Part shown: piece after piece, positions 1 through 5,212 of the stretch
Layout: the number at the start of each line of letters is the position of its first letter
Numbering within the stretch: the first letter of the stretch is position 1
From: an uncultured Eubacteriales bacterium
GTDB lineage: Bacteria > Bacillota > Clostridia > Oscillospirales > CAG-272
Direction of reading: 5' to 3'
Length of the DNA: 5,228 nt
NCBI GenBank assembly: GCA_934467435.1
Contig: CAKSLR010000090.1
Span: forward strand, 1-5,228
Position numbers and translations under genes: made by a program
The notes under the pieces: generated by a model
Told to the model about the DNA's origin: nothing
The model's input: only the letters and a program-made list of their open reading frames with translations
Database searches by the model: none

Positions 1-2
1 GC

Positions 3-965
3 CTTTCGGTCATCATTACCAACGTTTCGGATGTGGTGGTGGCATTCATCCTCGCGGTTTATTTTCTGATTGCACGTGACCGGATCCGCGCCGTCACGCG
101 GAAACTTGCCGTTGCGGTGTTTCCCGGTCGGTTCCTGGTACGCATGGCGCGTTTTTTCCAGCGTTTTTATACCAACATCATGGAGTTTATCTCCGCGCGG
201 CTCGTCTGTTCGCTGGCGCTGGGGGTGCTTTGTTACCTGCTTACCTGGGCGCTGAACGTTCCCTTCTTCCCCATTATCTCGCTGATCGCGCTTTTTCTCA
301 ATATTCTTCCGGTCATCGGTCCTGTCATTGCCGCATTGCTATGCACGCTCATCGTCTTTGTGGTGCAACCGGAGGTAACCTGGCTCTTTCTTCTGATTTT
401 CCTGGTTCTGAACCTGGTAGAGCAGTATCTGATTGAGCGCAGCCTTCTCAGTAAACGGCTTCGTCCGAACGCGGCAGTGGGGCTGATTATGGTGCTGCTG
501 GCATATTATTTTACCGGTTTTCTCGGCGCAGTACTTGCGATTCCCGTTTTCTCTACGCTTGTCGTCGAGGTACGGTATTGGCTGAACCGTCGGCTCCGCA
601 AAAAAGGGCTGCCGACCGTGGTGGAAGCGTATGTCGCCGACGCGCCCCTGCCCGGGGATGCCGCCGTTGCCACCGCGCCGGCAGACGAAGAGGAGGACGA
701 AAAGGAAGAGGACATGCTCCCGGCAAAAATCCGCCGGCGGGTTCATGCCATCGCCCATTTCTCGAAAAAGTGGATTCGCGTGGTCCGCCGGACGTTGCGA
801 CACCTTTTCCGCGCAGTGCAGCGCTTCTTTCCGCGTGCAGGGCATGCCATTGCCACAGGTTGCCGCCGCGCACTTGCATGGGTGCGCCGTGTTTTCTCAC
901 GCTTTGCCGCCTGGTTGCGGAATCTGTTTGCCGAGATTCGCACTTTTTTTCAAAAAAAGGCTTGA
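3..965 (+). CDS. AI-2E/PerM family membrane permease, 5'-truncated by window edge
   Basis: The reading frame is open from the first bases, so the true start lies outside the window; the GTG triplets at 33-41 are internal codons. The visible protein has several hydrophobic segments (roughly coded by 33-75, 200-260, 264-365, 375-425 and 477-560). It carries family hallmarks: YFLIARDR near the N-terminal side, NILPVIGPVIAALL, LVEQYLIERSLLSKRLRPN, and GFLGAVLAIPVFSTL. These match the AI-2E transporter (PerM/YtvI/YdbI) family, whose members are multi-pass inner-membrane proteins. Substrates vary (autoinducer-2 and cations have been reported), so none can be assigned here. After the last membrane segment comes an atypical tail: an acidic run (684-713, EEEDEKEED) and then about 80 residues rich in Arg, Lys, Phe and Trp. 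No terminator separates it from the rpsF promoter, so readthrough into that operon is possible. Confidence 0.85.
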   Translation, partial: LSVIITNVSDVVVAFILAVYFLIARDRIRAVTRKLAVAVFPGRFLVRMARFFQRFYTNIMEFISARLVCSLALGVLCYLLTWALNVPFFPIISLIALFLNILPVIGPVIAALLCTLIVFVVQPEVTWLFLLIFLVLNLVEQYLIERSLLSKRLRPNAAVGLIMVLLAYYFTGFLGAVLAIPVFSTLVVEVRYWLNRRLRKKGLPTVVEAYVADAPLPGDAAVATAPADEEEDEKEEDMLPAKIRRRVHAIAHFSKKWIRVVRRTLRHLFRAVQRFFPRAGHAIATGCRRALAWVRRVFSRFAAWLRNLFAEIRTFFQKKA

Positions 966-990
966 CAGACATTGTTTTTTATGGTAAAAT
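962..990 (+). promoter_or_regulatory. Sigma-A-type promoter of the rpsF-ssb-rpsR operon
   Basis: A perfect -35 box TTGACA (962-967) is followed by a 17-bp spacer and TAAAAT (985-990), with a TG at 982-983 forming an extended -10. Transcription should start near 997, giving a leader of about 78 nt before rpsF. The -35 box overlaps the TGA stop codon (963-965) of the upstream membrane protein gene. This is seen directly in the sequence; promoter activity is inferred. Confidence 0.88.
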
Positions 991-996
991 AGATTG

Positions 997-1074
997 CTAG
1001 TGTGGGCAGTGTTTTTCACGCCCCACTCCTTGCCGCCGTCTGGCGGCCAAAAGTCCATAAGGAGGTGTAAGAGA
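997..1074 (+). promoter_or_regulatory. rpsF 5' leader with candidate S6:S18 autoregulatory structure
   Basis: The leader can fold into a hairpin at 1002-1026 (GTGGGC, GTG, loop TTTTT, CAC, then GCCCCAC, with two bulges) and a GC-rich hairpin at 1032-1047 (GCCGCC, loop GTCT, GGCGGC). In addition CTCCTT (1026-1031) is complementary to AAGGAG (1059-1064), which is the ribosome binding site of rpsF. That outer pairing would enclose the second hairpin, hide the ribosome binding site, and compete with the first hairpin at its 3' end. S6:S18 binding to rpsF leaders is known in bacteria; that this leader does it is inference. I could not confirm the published consensus motif by eye. Confidence 0.5.
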
Positions 1075-1449
1075 ATGGAGAAGGTCATTGGTTCTTACGA
1101 GACTTTGTTCGTCATTAAGCCCGATCTCGGTGACGAGGTTACCGCGGCTGTTGTGAACAAGTTCACCACGCTGATCACGGACAACGGCGGTACCGTTGAA
1201 AGTGTGAACACGTGGGGCAAGCGCAGACTGGCTTACCCGATCGACAAGTTCGTGGAAGGCTACTATGTACTTGTGTACTTCAAGAGCGAATCTGCCCTGC
1301 CCCTTGAGCTCAACCGCGTGTTCGGTATCACGGACGATATTCTGCGTTATCTGGTTGTTCGCTCGAACGGTGTGGCTCCCGCTGCCGAAAAAGCAGCGCC
1401 GGCGGTCGCGGCAGAAACCGAAGAAACTCCCGCCGTTGCGGCTGAGTAA
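1075..1449 (+). CDS. rpsF: 30S ribosomal protein S6
   Basis: This 124-residue protein is S6, which pairs with S18 on the platform of the 30S subunit and contacts the central domain of 16S rRNA. The N-terminal YETLFVIKPDL, the signature WGKRRLAYPI (residues 47-56), the GYYVLVYF strand (62-69) and NRVFGITDDILRYLVVR (80-96) cover the whole S6 fold. The ATG at 1075 is chosen because AAGGAGGTG (1059-1067) sits 7 nt upstream; the frame is open further upstream to about 994, but that part encodes no S6 sequence and includes the promoter start region. Residues 101-124 form an Ala/Glu-rich, probably disordered tail beyond the usual 95-residue core, as in many S6 proteins. It is the first gene of an operon with ssb and rpsR, the classical bacterial order. 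Confidence 0.97.
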   Translation: MEKVIGSYETLFVIKPDLGDEVTAAVVNKFTTLITDNGGTVESVNTWGKRRLAYPIDKFVEGYYVLVYFKSESALPLELNRVFGITDDILRYLVVRSNGVAPAAEKAAPAVAAETEETPAVAAE

Positions 1450-1472
1450 TTTCGATTGAGGAGGCGGAAAAC

Positions 1473-1949
1473 GTGGCAAGTTTTAACAAAGTGATTCTGG
1501 TCGGCAATCTGACGGCTGACCCCGAACTGAAGCAAACTACTTCGGGTGTTTCCGTCTGCCGTTTTTCCATTGCGGTGCAACGTCGTTTCGGCCGCAATGA
1601 ACAGGGGCAATCTCAGGCAGATTTCTTCAATGTCGTCGCTTGGCGGCAGTCTGCCGAGTTTGTGTCCCGTTACTTCAAAAAAGGACGTCCGATTTTGGTT
1701 TGCGGTCAGATTCAGAACGATAACTGGACAGACCAACAGGGTGTTAAGCACTATTCTACCTCGATTGTAGCAGATGAGGTTTCGTTTGTGGATTCCAACC
1801 GGGATAATAATGGCGGCAACGCTGCAGGGGGCAATGCTCCGGCAGGCGGCAATCAGTACACCCCGGATTCCTACGGCACCCCGACCTACAACAGCGGTGA
1901 AGGTTCCAATTTTGAAGAAATGACAAGTGACGAAAATCTGCCCTTCTGA
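1473..1949 (+). CDS. ssb: Single-stranded DNA-binding protein
   Basis: SSB coats single-stranded DNA during replication, recombination and repair and recruits partner enzymes through its C-terminal tip. Residues 1-107 form the OB fold: KVILVGNLTADPELKQT (6-22), the ADFFNVVAWRQSAEFV segment (49-64) with aromatic residues that stack on bases, and KKGRPILVCGQIQ (69-81). Residues 108-149 are a Gly/Asn/Pro-rich flexible linker, followed by the acidic tip MTSDENLPF, which keeps the conserved terminal Pro-Phe. At 158 residues the length is normal. The start is GTG (1473) with GAGGAGG at 1458-1464, 8 nt upstream; an ATG start in this frame would remove part of the OB fold. It lies 23 bp after rpsF, so it is cotranscribed with the ribosomal protein genes. 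Confidence 0.97.
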   Translation: MASFNKVILVGNLTADPELKQTTSGVSVCRFSIAVQRRFGRNEQGQSQADFFNVVAWRQSAEFVSRYFKKGRPILVCGQIQNDNWTDQQGVKHYSTSIVADEVSFVDSNRDNNGGNAAGGNAPAGGNQYTPDSYGTPTYNSGEGSNFEEMTSDENLPF

Positions 1950-2040
1950 GCGGTTTTCGTGATTGACTTCCCTGCCCCATACCAGGCTCTCGGTCGGGCA
2001 AGGGGTTTGATTCTGAGAGTCAGAAAGGTTTGGTCTTTTC
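1950..2040 (+). promoter_or_regulatory. Structured ssb-rpsR intergenic region with hairpin over the rpsR ribosome binding site
   Basis: Two stems are visible in this 91-bp gap. The first pairs CCCTGCCC (1970-1977) with GGGCAAGGG (1996-2004), with one bulged A. The second is a 6-bp perfect stem, TTCTGA (2011-2016) with TCAGAA (2020-2025) and a GAG loop. The second stem covers the first bases of AGAAAGG (2022-2028), the only plausible ribosome binding site for rpsR. No T-run follows either stem, so they do not look like terminators. A translational control role is inferred from position only. Confidence 0.4.
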
Positions 2041-2298
2041 ATGGAGAGAACCAACAATAGCGATAATCCCCGTCCTTTCCGCCCGATGCACAGAAAGAAG
2101 AAAGTCTGCATCTTCTGCGCGGACAAGGTTGACGGTGTGGACTACAAGGATGTTGCCAAACTGAGAAAGTTTATTTCTGAGCGCGCCAAGATTCTGCCCC
2201 GCCGTGTATCCGGCACTTGCGCAAAGCATCAGCGCGATTTGAACACCGCTATTAAGCGCGCCCGTCAGGTTGCCCTGCTTCCTTACGTAAGCGATTGA
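2041..2298 (+). CDS. rpsR: 30S ribosomal protein S18, zinc-binding (C+) form
   Basis: This 85-residue protein is S18, the partner of S6 in the 30S platform. The conserved core KVDGVDYKDVAKLRKFISERAKILPRRVSGTCAKHQRDLNTAIKRAR is unmistakable (residues 29-75), preceded by a basic N-terminus. Cys23 and Cys26 (CIFC), Cys60 and His63 (CAKH) are arranged like the zinc-ribbon ligands of the C+ class of S18, so zinc binding is likely; it is inferred, not seen. The ATG at 2041 has an AGAAAGG ribosome binding site at 2022-2028, which matches the very 3' end of 16S rRNA (CCUUUCU) rather than the usual GGAGG core; alignment places it at normal spacing. It is the last gene of the rpsF-ssb-rpsR operon, and a terminator follows 16 bp after the stop. 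Confidence 0.97.
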   Translation: MERTNNSDNPRPFRPMHRKKKVCIFCADKVDGVDYKDVAKLRKFISERAKILPRRVSGTCAKHQRDLNTAIKRARQVALLPYVSD

Positions 2299-2314
2299 TC
2301 TACCAATTGAATGA

Positions 2315-2349
2315 GAAAGCCCCCCCGAAATCGGGGGGCTTTCATTTTT
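2315..2349 (+). terminator. Rho-independent terminator of the rpsF-ssb-rpsR operon
   Basis: GAAAG plus a run of C (2315-2326) pairs with a run of G plus CTTTC (2333-2343) to form an 11-bp stem with a small GAAAT-containing loop, followed by ATTTTT (2344-2349). There is no T-run on the opposite strand, so it serves only the plus-strand operon. Confidence 0.92.
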
Positions 2350-2360
2350 CGGCACAACAC

Positions 2361-2394
2361 GAAAGAAAAAACTGCCCCGCAGATTGCGGGGCAG
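2361..2394 (-). terminator. Rho-independent terminator of the spore protein gene
   Basis: Read on the minus strand, CTGCCCCGC (2394-2386) and GCGGGGCAG (2380-2372) form a perfect 9-bp stem with a 5-nt loop, followed by TTTTTTCTTTC (2371-2361). It starts 18 bp after the stop of the spore protein gene and lies only 11 bp from the end of the facing rpsR terminator. Confidence 0.93.
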
Positions 2395-2412
2395 CCGTTC
2401 TATTGGGGAAAC

Positions 2413-2610
2413 TTATTTGGTCTTGATGGAATTCTCGTAGGACTCGATCATCTTCTTGACCATCTGACCGCCGACAGAACCAGCCTGACGGGAGGTGAGA
2501 TCGCCGTTATAACCGTTCGAAAGATTTACGCCGACTTCGCTTGCCGCCTCCATCTTGAACTGATCAAGGGCAGCCTTTGCTTCGGGAACCACAACTTTAT
2601 TTCTAGACAT
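2413..2610 (-). CDS. Alpha/beta-type small acid-soluble spore protein (SASP)
   Basis: The 65-residue product matches alpha/beta-type SASPs, which saturate forespore DNA, shift its helix geometry and protect it from UV and chemical damage, and are degraded at germination by the protease GPR. Visible hallmarks are PEAKAALDQFKMEAASEVGV (9-28), containing the GPR-type site around Glu21 (MEAASEVG), and the DNA-binding block GYNGDLTSRQAGSVGGQMVKKMI (33-55). In known GPR sites the residue after the cut is usually Ile, Phe or another bulky residue; here it is Ala22. The ATG at 2610 is preferred because AGGAG (2624-2620) lies 9 nt upstream; the in-frame ATG at 2631 would put this ribosome binding site inside the gene. 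It is a single-gene unit with its own terminator. I do not assign a numbered ssp name because paralogues are common. Confidence 0.95.
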   Translation of the reverse strand: MSRNKVVVPEAKAALDQFKMEAASEVGVNLSNGYNGDLTSRQAGSVGGQMVKKMIESYENSIKTK

Positions 2611-2631
2611 TTTCTGAATCTCCTGTTTCAC

Positions 2632-2855
2632 CGTTTCATCGATTTTGATCTATTTTCATTGAGTCCGCTATCGCGTCCTCTGGTTCTATTGTGAGTCGAT
2701 TCGGGCGGATTATGAACGGTAATTTTTTCATGAAATTAAGACGGGGGATTCCCTGCGCACCCGTGCGGCTTTTTTCCTTTTCCGCATTGGGGATGAAGAG
2801 CGGTTTGCAGAATCAGGCTTCGGCTTTTTTCAGGCTGCCACTGCGACACAAAACC
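2632..2855. other. Intergenic spacer without a supported gene
   Basis: About 220 bp between the SASP gene and the bidirectional terminator. It holds the candidate SASP promoter (2687-2716) and two weak hairpins on the plus strand, each ending in six T: CGCA-CCCG-TGCG then T at 2770-2775, and AGGC-TTCG-GCTT overlapping T at 2825-2830. The 11-mer CGGCTTTTTTC occurs twice, at 2766-2776 and 2821-2831. I see no reading frame with a ribosome binding site and protein-like composition on either strand. Confidence 0.6.
2687..2716 (-). promoter_or_regulatory. Candidate forespore sigma-G-type promoter for the SASP gene
   Basis: On the minus strand TTCATA (2716-2711) and CACAATA (2693-2687) are separated by 17 bp. 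They partly match sigma-G elements (around TGAATA and CATACTA) at the expected spacing, and would start transcription near 2680, about 70 nt before the SASP start. The match is imperfect and AT-rich alternatives exist, but forespore control of SASP genes by sigma-G is well established. Confidence 0.35.
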
Positions 2856-2897
2856 AAAAAACAGAGGAGATGCATTTCTGCATCTCCTCTGTTTTTT
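2856..2897. terminator. Strong bidirectional rho-independent terminator at the end of the ylxM-ffh-rpsP-khpA operon
   Basis: A perfect 13-bp stem (2862-2874 with 2879-2891, CAGAGGAGATGCA) has a 4-nt loop and is flanked by six A (2856-2861) and six T (2892-2897). Both strands therefore read as stem plus T-run. On the minus strand it begins 17 bp after the khpA stop and would end that operon. On the plus strand it would stop any transcript leaking past the SASP region. Confidence 0.93.
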
Positions 2898-2914
2898 CTG
2901 ATTTGCGTATCCGC

Positions 2915-3148
2915 TTAGCGGATTTCCACAGTAATGCGCTTGCCGCTGCTTGCGGCAGCCGCCTTCATCAGCGAACGAATCGCCTTTGCGATTTTACCGT
3001 GCCGTCCAATCACCATACCCATGTCATCGGGTGCCACAGAGAGCGTCAGCTCAATGTTGTTCCCTTCCACGTTTTCGGTAACCGTAACGCTATCCGGAGT
3101 ATCGACGATTGCGCGCGCGATGTCAGCAAGAATCTGTTTGTAGTCCAT
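2915..3148 (-). CDS. khpA: KH-domain RNA-binding protein KhpA (YlqC)
   Basis: This 77-residue protein is a single type II KH domain. The GxxG nucleic-acid-binding loop is GRHG (residues 48-51, in MGMVIGRHGKIAKAIRSLMKAAA), preceded by the strand NIELTLSVAPDD (31-42) and followed by the terminal strand KRITVEIR (70-77). The length and sequence fit KhpA, which in Firmicutes pairs with the Jag/KhpB protein to bind RNA and affects cell division and elongation. The ATG at 3148 has AGAAAGGG (3163-3156) 7 nt upstream, again matching the extreme 3' end of 16S rRNA. It follows rpsP by 33 bp in the same operon. In many relatives rimM and trmD come next; here the operon stops at a strong terminator instead. 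Confidence 0.95.
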   Translation of the reverse strand: MDYKQILADIARAIVDTPDSVTVTENVEGNNIELTLSVAPDDMGMVIGRHGKIAKAIRSLMKAAAASSGKRITVEIR

Positions 3149-3181
3149 ATCGGTTCCCTTTCTGACGCGGCGCGTCCGGAA

Positions 3182-3424
3182 TTATTTCAGAATTTCGGAC
3201 TTCTTCAGAAGAGCCCGAACGGTCTCGGTCGGCTGTGCGCCGTTCTGCAGCCAAGCCGTTGCCTTTTCAGCGTCAATCTTGATTTCCGCCGGCTCGGTCA
3301 GGGGGTTGTAGTAACCGATCTCCTCAATGAATCTACCGTTGCGGGGGTATCTGCCGTCTGCCACCACCACACGATAAAAGGGCGCCTTCTTTGCGCCGAT
3401 GCGCTTCAGTCTGATTTTAACCAT
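3182..3424 (-). CDS. rpsP: 30S ribosomal protein S16
   Basis: S16 is an early-binding protein of the 30S body that supports 16S rRNA folding. The 80-residue product begins with the family signature MVKIRLKRIGAKKAPFYRVVVAD and continues with GRFIEEIGYYNPLT (residues 30-43) and a C-terminal segment AWLQNGAQPTETVRALLKK (57-75) typical of the family. The length is normal. The ATG at 3424 has GGAGG (3438-3434) 9 nt upstream. It lies 48 bp after ffh and 33 bp before khpA, the usual Firmicute order, and is likely transcribed with both. Confidence 0.97.
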   Translation of the reverse strand: MVKIRLKRIGAKKAPFYRVVVADGRYPRNGRFIEEIGYYNPLTEPAEIKIDAEKATAWLQNGAQPTETVRALLKKSEILK

Positions 3425-3463
3425 TTGCCTGTTCCTCCAAAAAATGTGATAAAGTAATTTATA

Positions 3464-3487
3464 AAAATCCGATTAAAACGGGATTTT
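3464..3487 (-). other. Weak AT-rich hairpin at the ffh stop codon
   Basis: AAAATCC (3464-3470) pairs with GGATTTT (3481-3487) around a 10-nt loop that includes the ffh TAA stop (3475-3473). On the minus strand the stem is followed by a T and then TATAAATTAC, so termination would be weak at best. It could lower readthrough to rpsP or protect the 3' end of an ffh message; this is inference. Confidence 0.3.
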
Positions 3488-4810
3488 CATTTTTCCCATA
3501 CCGCGCATGCCGCGCTTCTCCATGCCGGAGAACTGTTTCATCATCTTCTTTGTCTGCTCAAACTGCTTCAGGAGACGATTGACATCCTCCACGCTCGTGC
3601 CCGAACCGGCGGCAATGCGCCGACGGCGGGAACCATTCAGAATATCGGGGTTCGCCCGTTCCCGCGGGGTCATGGAAAGGATGATCGCCTCGGTTCTTGC
3701 CACCTGCTTTTCATCGACGTTGACATCCTTCAGCGCGCCGGGCTTCATACCGGGCATCATGGAAAGCAGTTGATCGAGGTTGCCCATTTTTTTCAGTTGC
3801 TTGAACTGATCGAGAAAATCTTCCAGAGTGAAGGACGACTCGCGGATCTTGCGTTCCAGTTCCGCTGCGTTCTTTTCGTCATACGCCGCCTCCGCCTTCT
3901 CGATCAGGGAAAGGATATCGCCCATGCCGAGAATCCGGGATGCAATGCGATCGGGGTGGAAGAGTTCAATGGCATCCAGCTTCTCCCCGGTACCGACCAG
4001 TTTGATGGGTTTGCCGGTAATATACCGCACCGACAGCGCAGCGCCGCCGCGGGTATCGCCGTCCATTTTGGTGAGCACCACGCCGGTAATATCCAGAAGG
4101 TTATTGAACGATTCCGCCACGTTGACGGCATCCTGCCCGAGCATGGCGTCAATCGTCAGAAGAATTTCGGTGGGGTGCACCGTTTCTTTGATCCGGCGCA
4201 ACTCCTCCATCAATGCCTCATCGATATGCAACCGCCCGGCGGTATCCAGGATCACGAGATCATAGGCGTTCTTTTTCGCGTGTTCGACGCCGGCGCGGGC
4301 GATCTCCACGGGATTCACCTTACCGCCCATCGCAAAGACGGGAACGCCGACCGACTCCCCCACCACCTTGAGCTGCTCAATGGCAGCGGGTCGATAAACA
4401 TCACACGCTACAAGGAGCGGACGCTTCCCCTTTTTTTTCATCATCCCCGCAATCTTACCGGCATGGGTCGTTTTGCCGGCACCCTGCAACCCCACCATCA
4501 TATATACCGTAGGGGGGGCCGGTGAGATCTCCAGTTTCGGGCTGTCACCGCCCATCAGGCGGATGAGTTCTTCGTTTACGATCTTGACGATCTGTTGGGC
4601 GGGCAGCAGGCTTTCCAGCACCGTTTCGCCAACCGCACGTTCGGTCACATTTTTCACAAAATCGCGCACGACTTTGTAGTTGACGTCCGCTTCCAGCAGT
4701 GCGAGTTTGATCTCGCGCATGCCTTCCCGTACATCCGCCTCGGTCAGGCGACCTTTGCTGCGGAATTTTTTGAAGGCATTTGCGAGTTTATCGGTCAAAC
4801 TTTGGAACAA
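3473..4810 (-). CDS. ffh: Signal recognition particle GTPase Ffh (SRP54)
   Basis: Ffh binds SRP RNA and the signal sequences of nascent proteins and, through paired GTP hydrolysis with FtsY, delivers ribosomes to the membrane translocon. The 445-residue protein is full length. Residues 1-90 form the N domain. The G domain has GLQGAGKTT (107-115, P-loop; Ala replaces the more common Ser), DVYRPAAIEQL (137-147), DTAGR (189-193), TKMDGD (247-252) and GTGEKLD (273-279). The M domain (about 297-430) carries the Met-rich finger loop near 342-356 and the SRP-RNA-binding helix-turn-helix SMTPRERANPDILNGSRRRRIAAGSGTS (379-406). The start is TTG (4810), supported by GGAGG at 4823-4819, 8 nt upstream; the first residues MFQSLTDKL align with the family. 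The ribosome binding site lies inside the last codons of ylxM, only 4 bp away, which suggests translational coupling. Confidence 0.97.
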   Translation of the reverse strand: MFQSLTDKLANAFKKFRSKGRLTEADVREGMREIKLALLEADVNYKVVRDFVKNVTERAVGETVLESLLPAQQIVKIVNEELIRLMGGDSPKLEISPAPPTVYMMVGLQGAGKTTHAGKIAGMMKKKGKRPLLVACDVYRPAAIEQLKVVGESVGVPVFAMGGKVNPVEIARAGVEHAKKNAYDLVILDTAGRLHIDEALMEELRRIKETVHPTEILLTIDAMLGQDAVNVAESFNNLLDITGVVLTKMDGDTRGGAALSVRYITGKPIKLVGTGEKLDAIELFHPDRIASRILGMGDILSLIEKAEAAYDEKNAAELERKIRESSFTLEDFLDQFKQLKKMGNLDQLLSMMPGMKPGALKDVNVDEKQVARTEAIILSMTPRERANPDILNGSRRRRIAAGSGTSVEDVNRLLKQFEQTKKMMKQFSGMEKRGMRGMGKMKIPF

Positions 4811-4814
4811 TGAC

Positions 4815-5177
4815 TTATCCTCCGTTCTCTTGCAGTATCAAGGCGGCACATTCCCGCGCAATTTCGACAAGTTCCCTTGCCGCCGGAGTCTCCTCCGCAC
4901 CAACGGCATCTGCCGCGCCGCGCAACCGTTCCGCTGCGCCACGCAGCCGGCGGAACTGGGCGGAAAGCCCCAGCCGTTCTTCCAAAAAGCGAAGTTCCTC
5001 TTCCCCCTTTTTGATCGCGTGGCGGACGCCCTGCCGGGAAATACCCACACTTTCCGCAATTTCGCCGAGGGAAAGATCCTCGCTGTAATACAGACTGAGC
5101 AGCGAGCGTGTATGCTCCTGCAACACATCTCCGTAAAAATCCAGCAACACGCCCACGGTCATATCCTTTTCAAACAT
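4815..5177 (-). CDS. ylxM: YlxM-type helix-turn-helix SRP accessory protein
   Basis: The 120-residue product is a small helix-turn-helix protein of the YlxM/p13 family, found next to ffh in Firmicutes and reported to modulate SRP GTPase activity. Residues 20-68 (QEHTRSLLSLYYSEDLSLGEIAESVGISRQGVRHAIKKGEEEL) resemble sigma-70 region 4, with the recognition helix around ISRQGVRHAIKKG. The C-terminal half is Arg/Ala/Glu-rich and probably helical, with a short internal repeat (RRLRGAAERLRGAA). The ATG at 5177 is preferred because GGAGG (5189-5185) lies 7 nt upstream; a TTG eight codons earlier would place that site inside the gene. It is the first gene of the ylxM-ffh-rpsP-khpA operon. Confidence 0.93.
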   Translation of the reverse strand: MFEKDMTVGVLLDFYGDVLQEHTRSLLSLYYSEDLSLGEIAESVGISRQGVRHAIKKGEEELRFLEERLGLSAQFRRLRGAAERLRGAADAVGAEETPAARELVEIARECAALILQENGG

Positions 5178-5212
5178 GGGCGAACCTCCGCTGTAAACCA
5201 AAATGCTTTACA

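Noticed and set aside
994..1074. N-terminal extension of S6 from an upstream in-frame start
   Set aside because: The extension covers the leader and transcription start region, and the ATG at 1075 has a strong ribosome binding site and aligns with S6 proteins.
1347..2126. 259-residue minus-strand frame opposite rpsF, ssb and rpsR
   Set aside because: It spans three well-supported plus-strand genes and has no family resemblance or suitable start site.
2689..2716. Possible plus-strand promoter TTGTGA-N16-TATGAA in the spacer
   Set aside because: Weak boxes, short spacing, and no downstream gene before terminator-like elements.
2636..2731. 31-residue minus-strand reading frame starting MKKLPFIIRPN, just upstream of the SASP gene
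   Set aside because: No ribosome binding site precedes the ATG, and it overlaps the candidate SASP promoter. Nothing in the peptide is recognisable.
2727..2786. 19-residue basic minus-strand frame starting MRKRKKAARV
   Set aside because: No ribosome binding site and too short; its composition reflects A-rich DNA next to a terminator-like element.
2691..2918. 75-residue plus-strand frame across the spacer
   Set aside because: It runs through the bidirectional terminator and has no ribosome binding site or protein-like pattern.
3770..4525. 251-residue plus-strand frame opposite ffh
   Set aside because: It lies entirely antisense to the conserved ffh coding sequence and reflects its codon composition.
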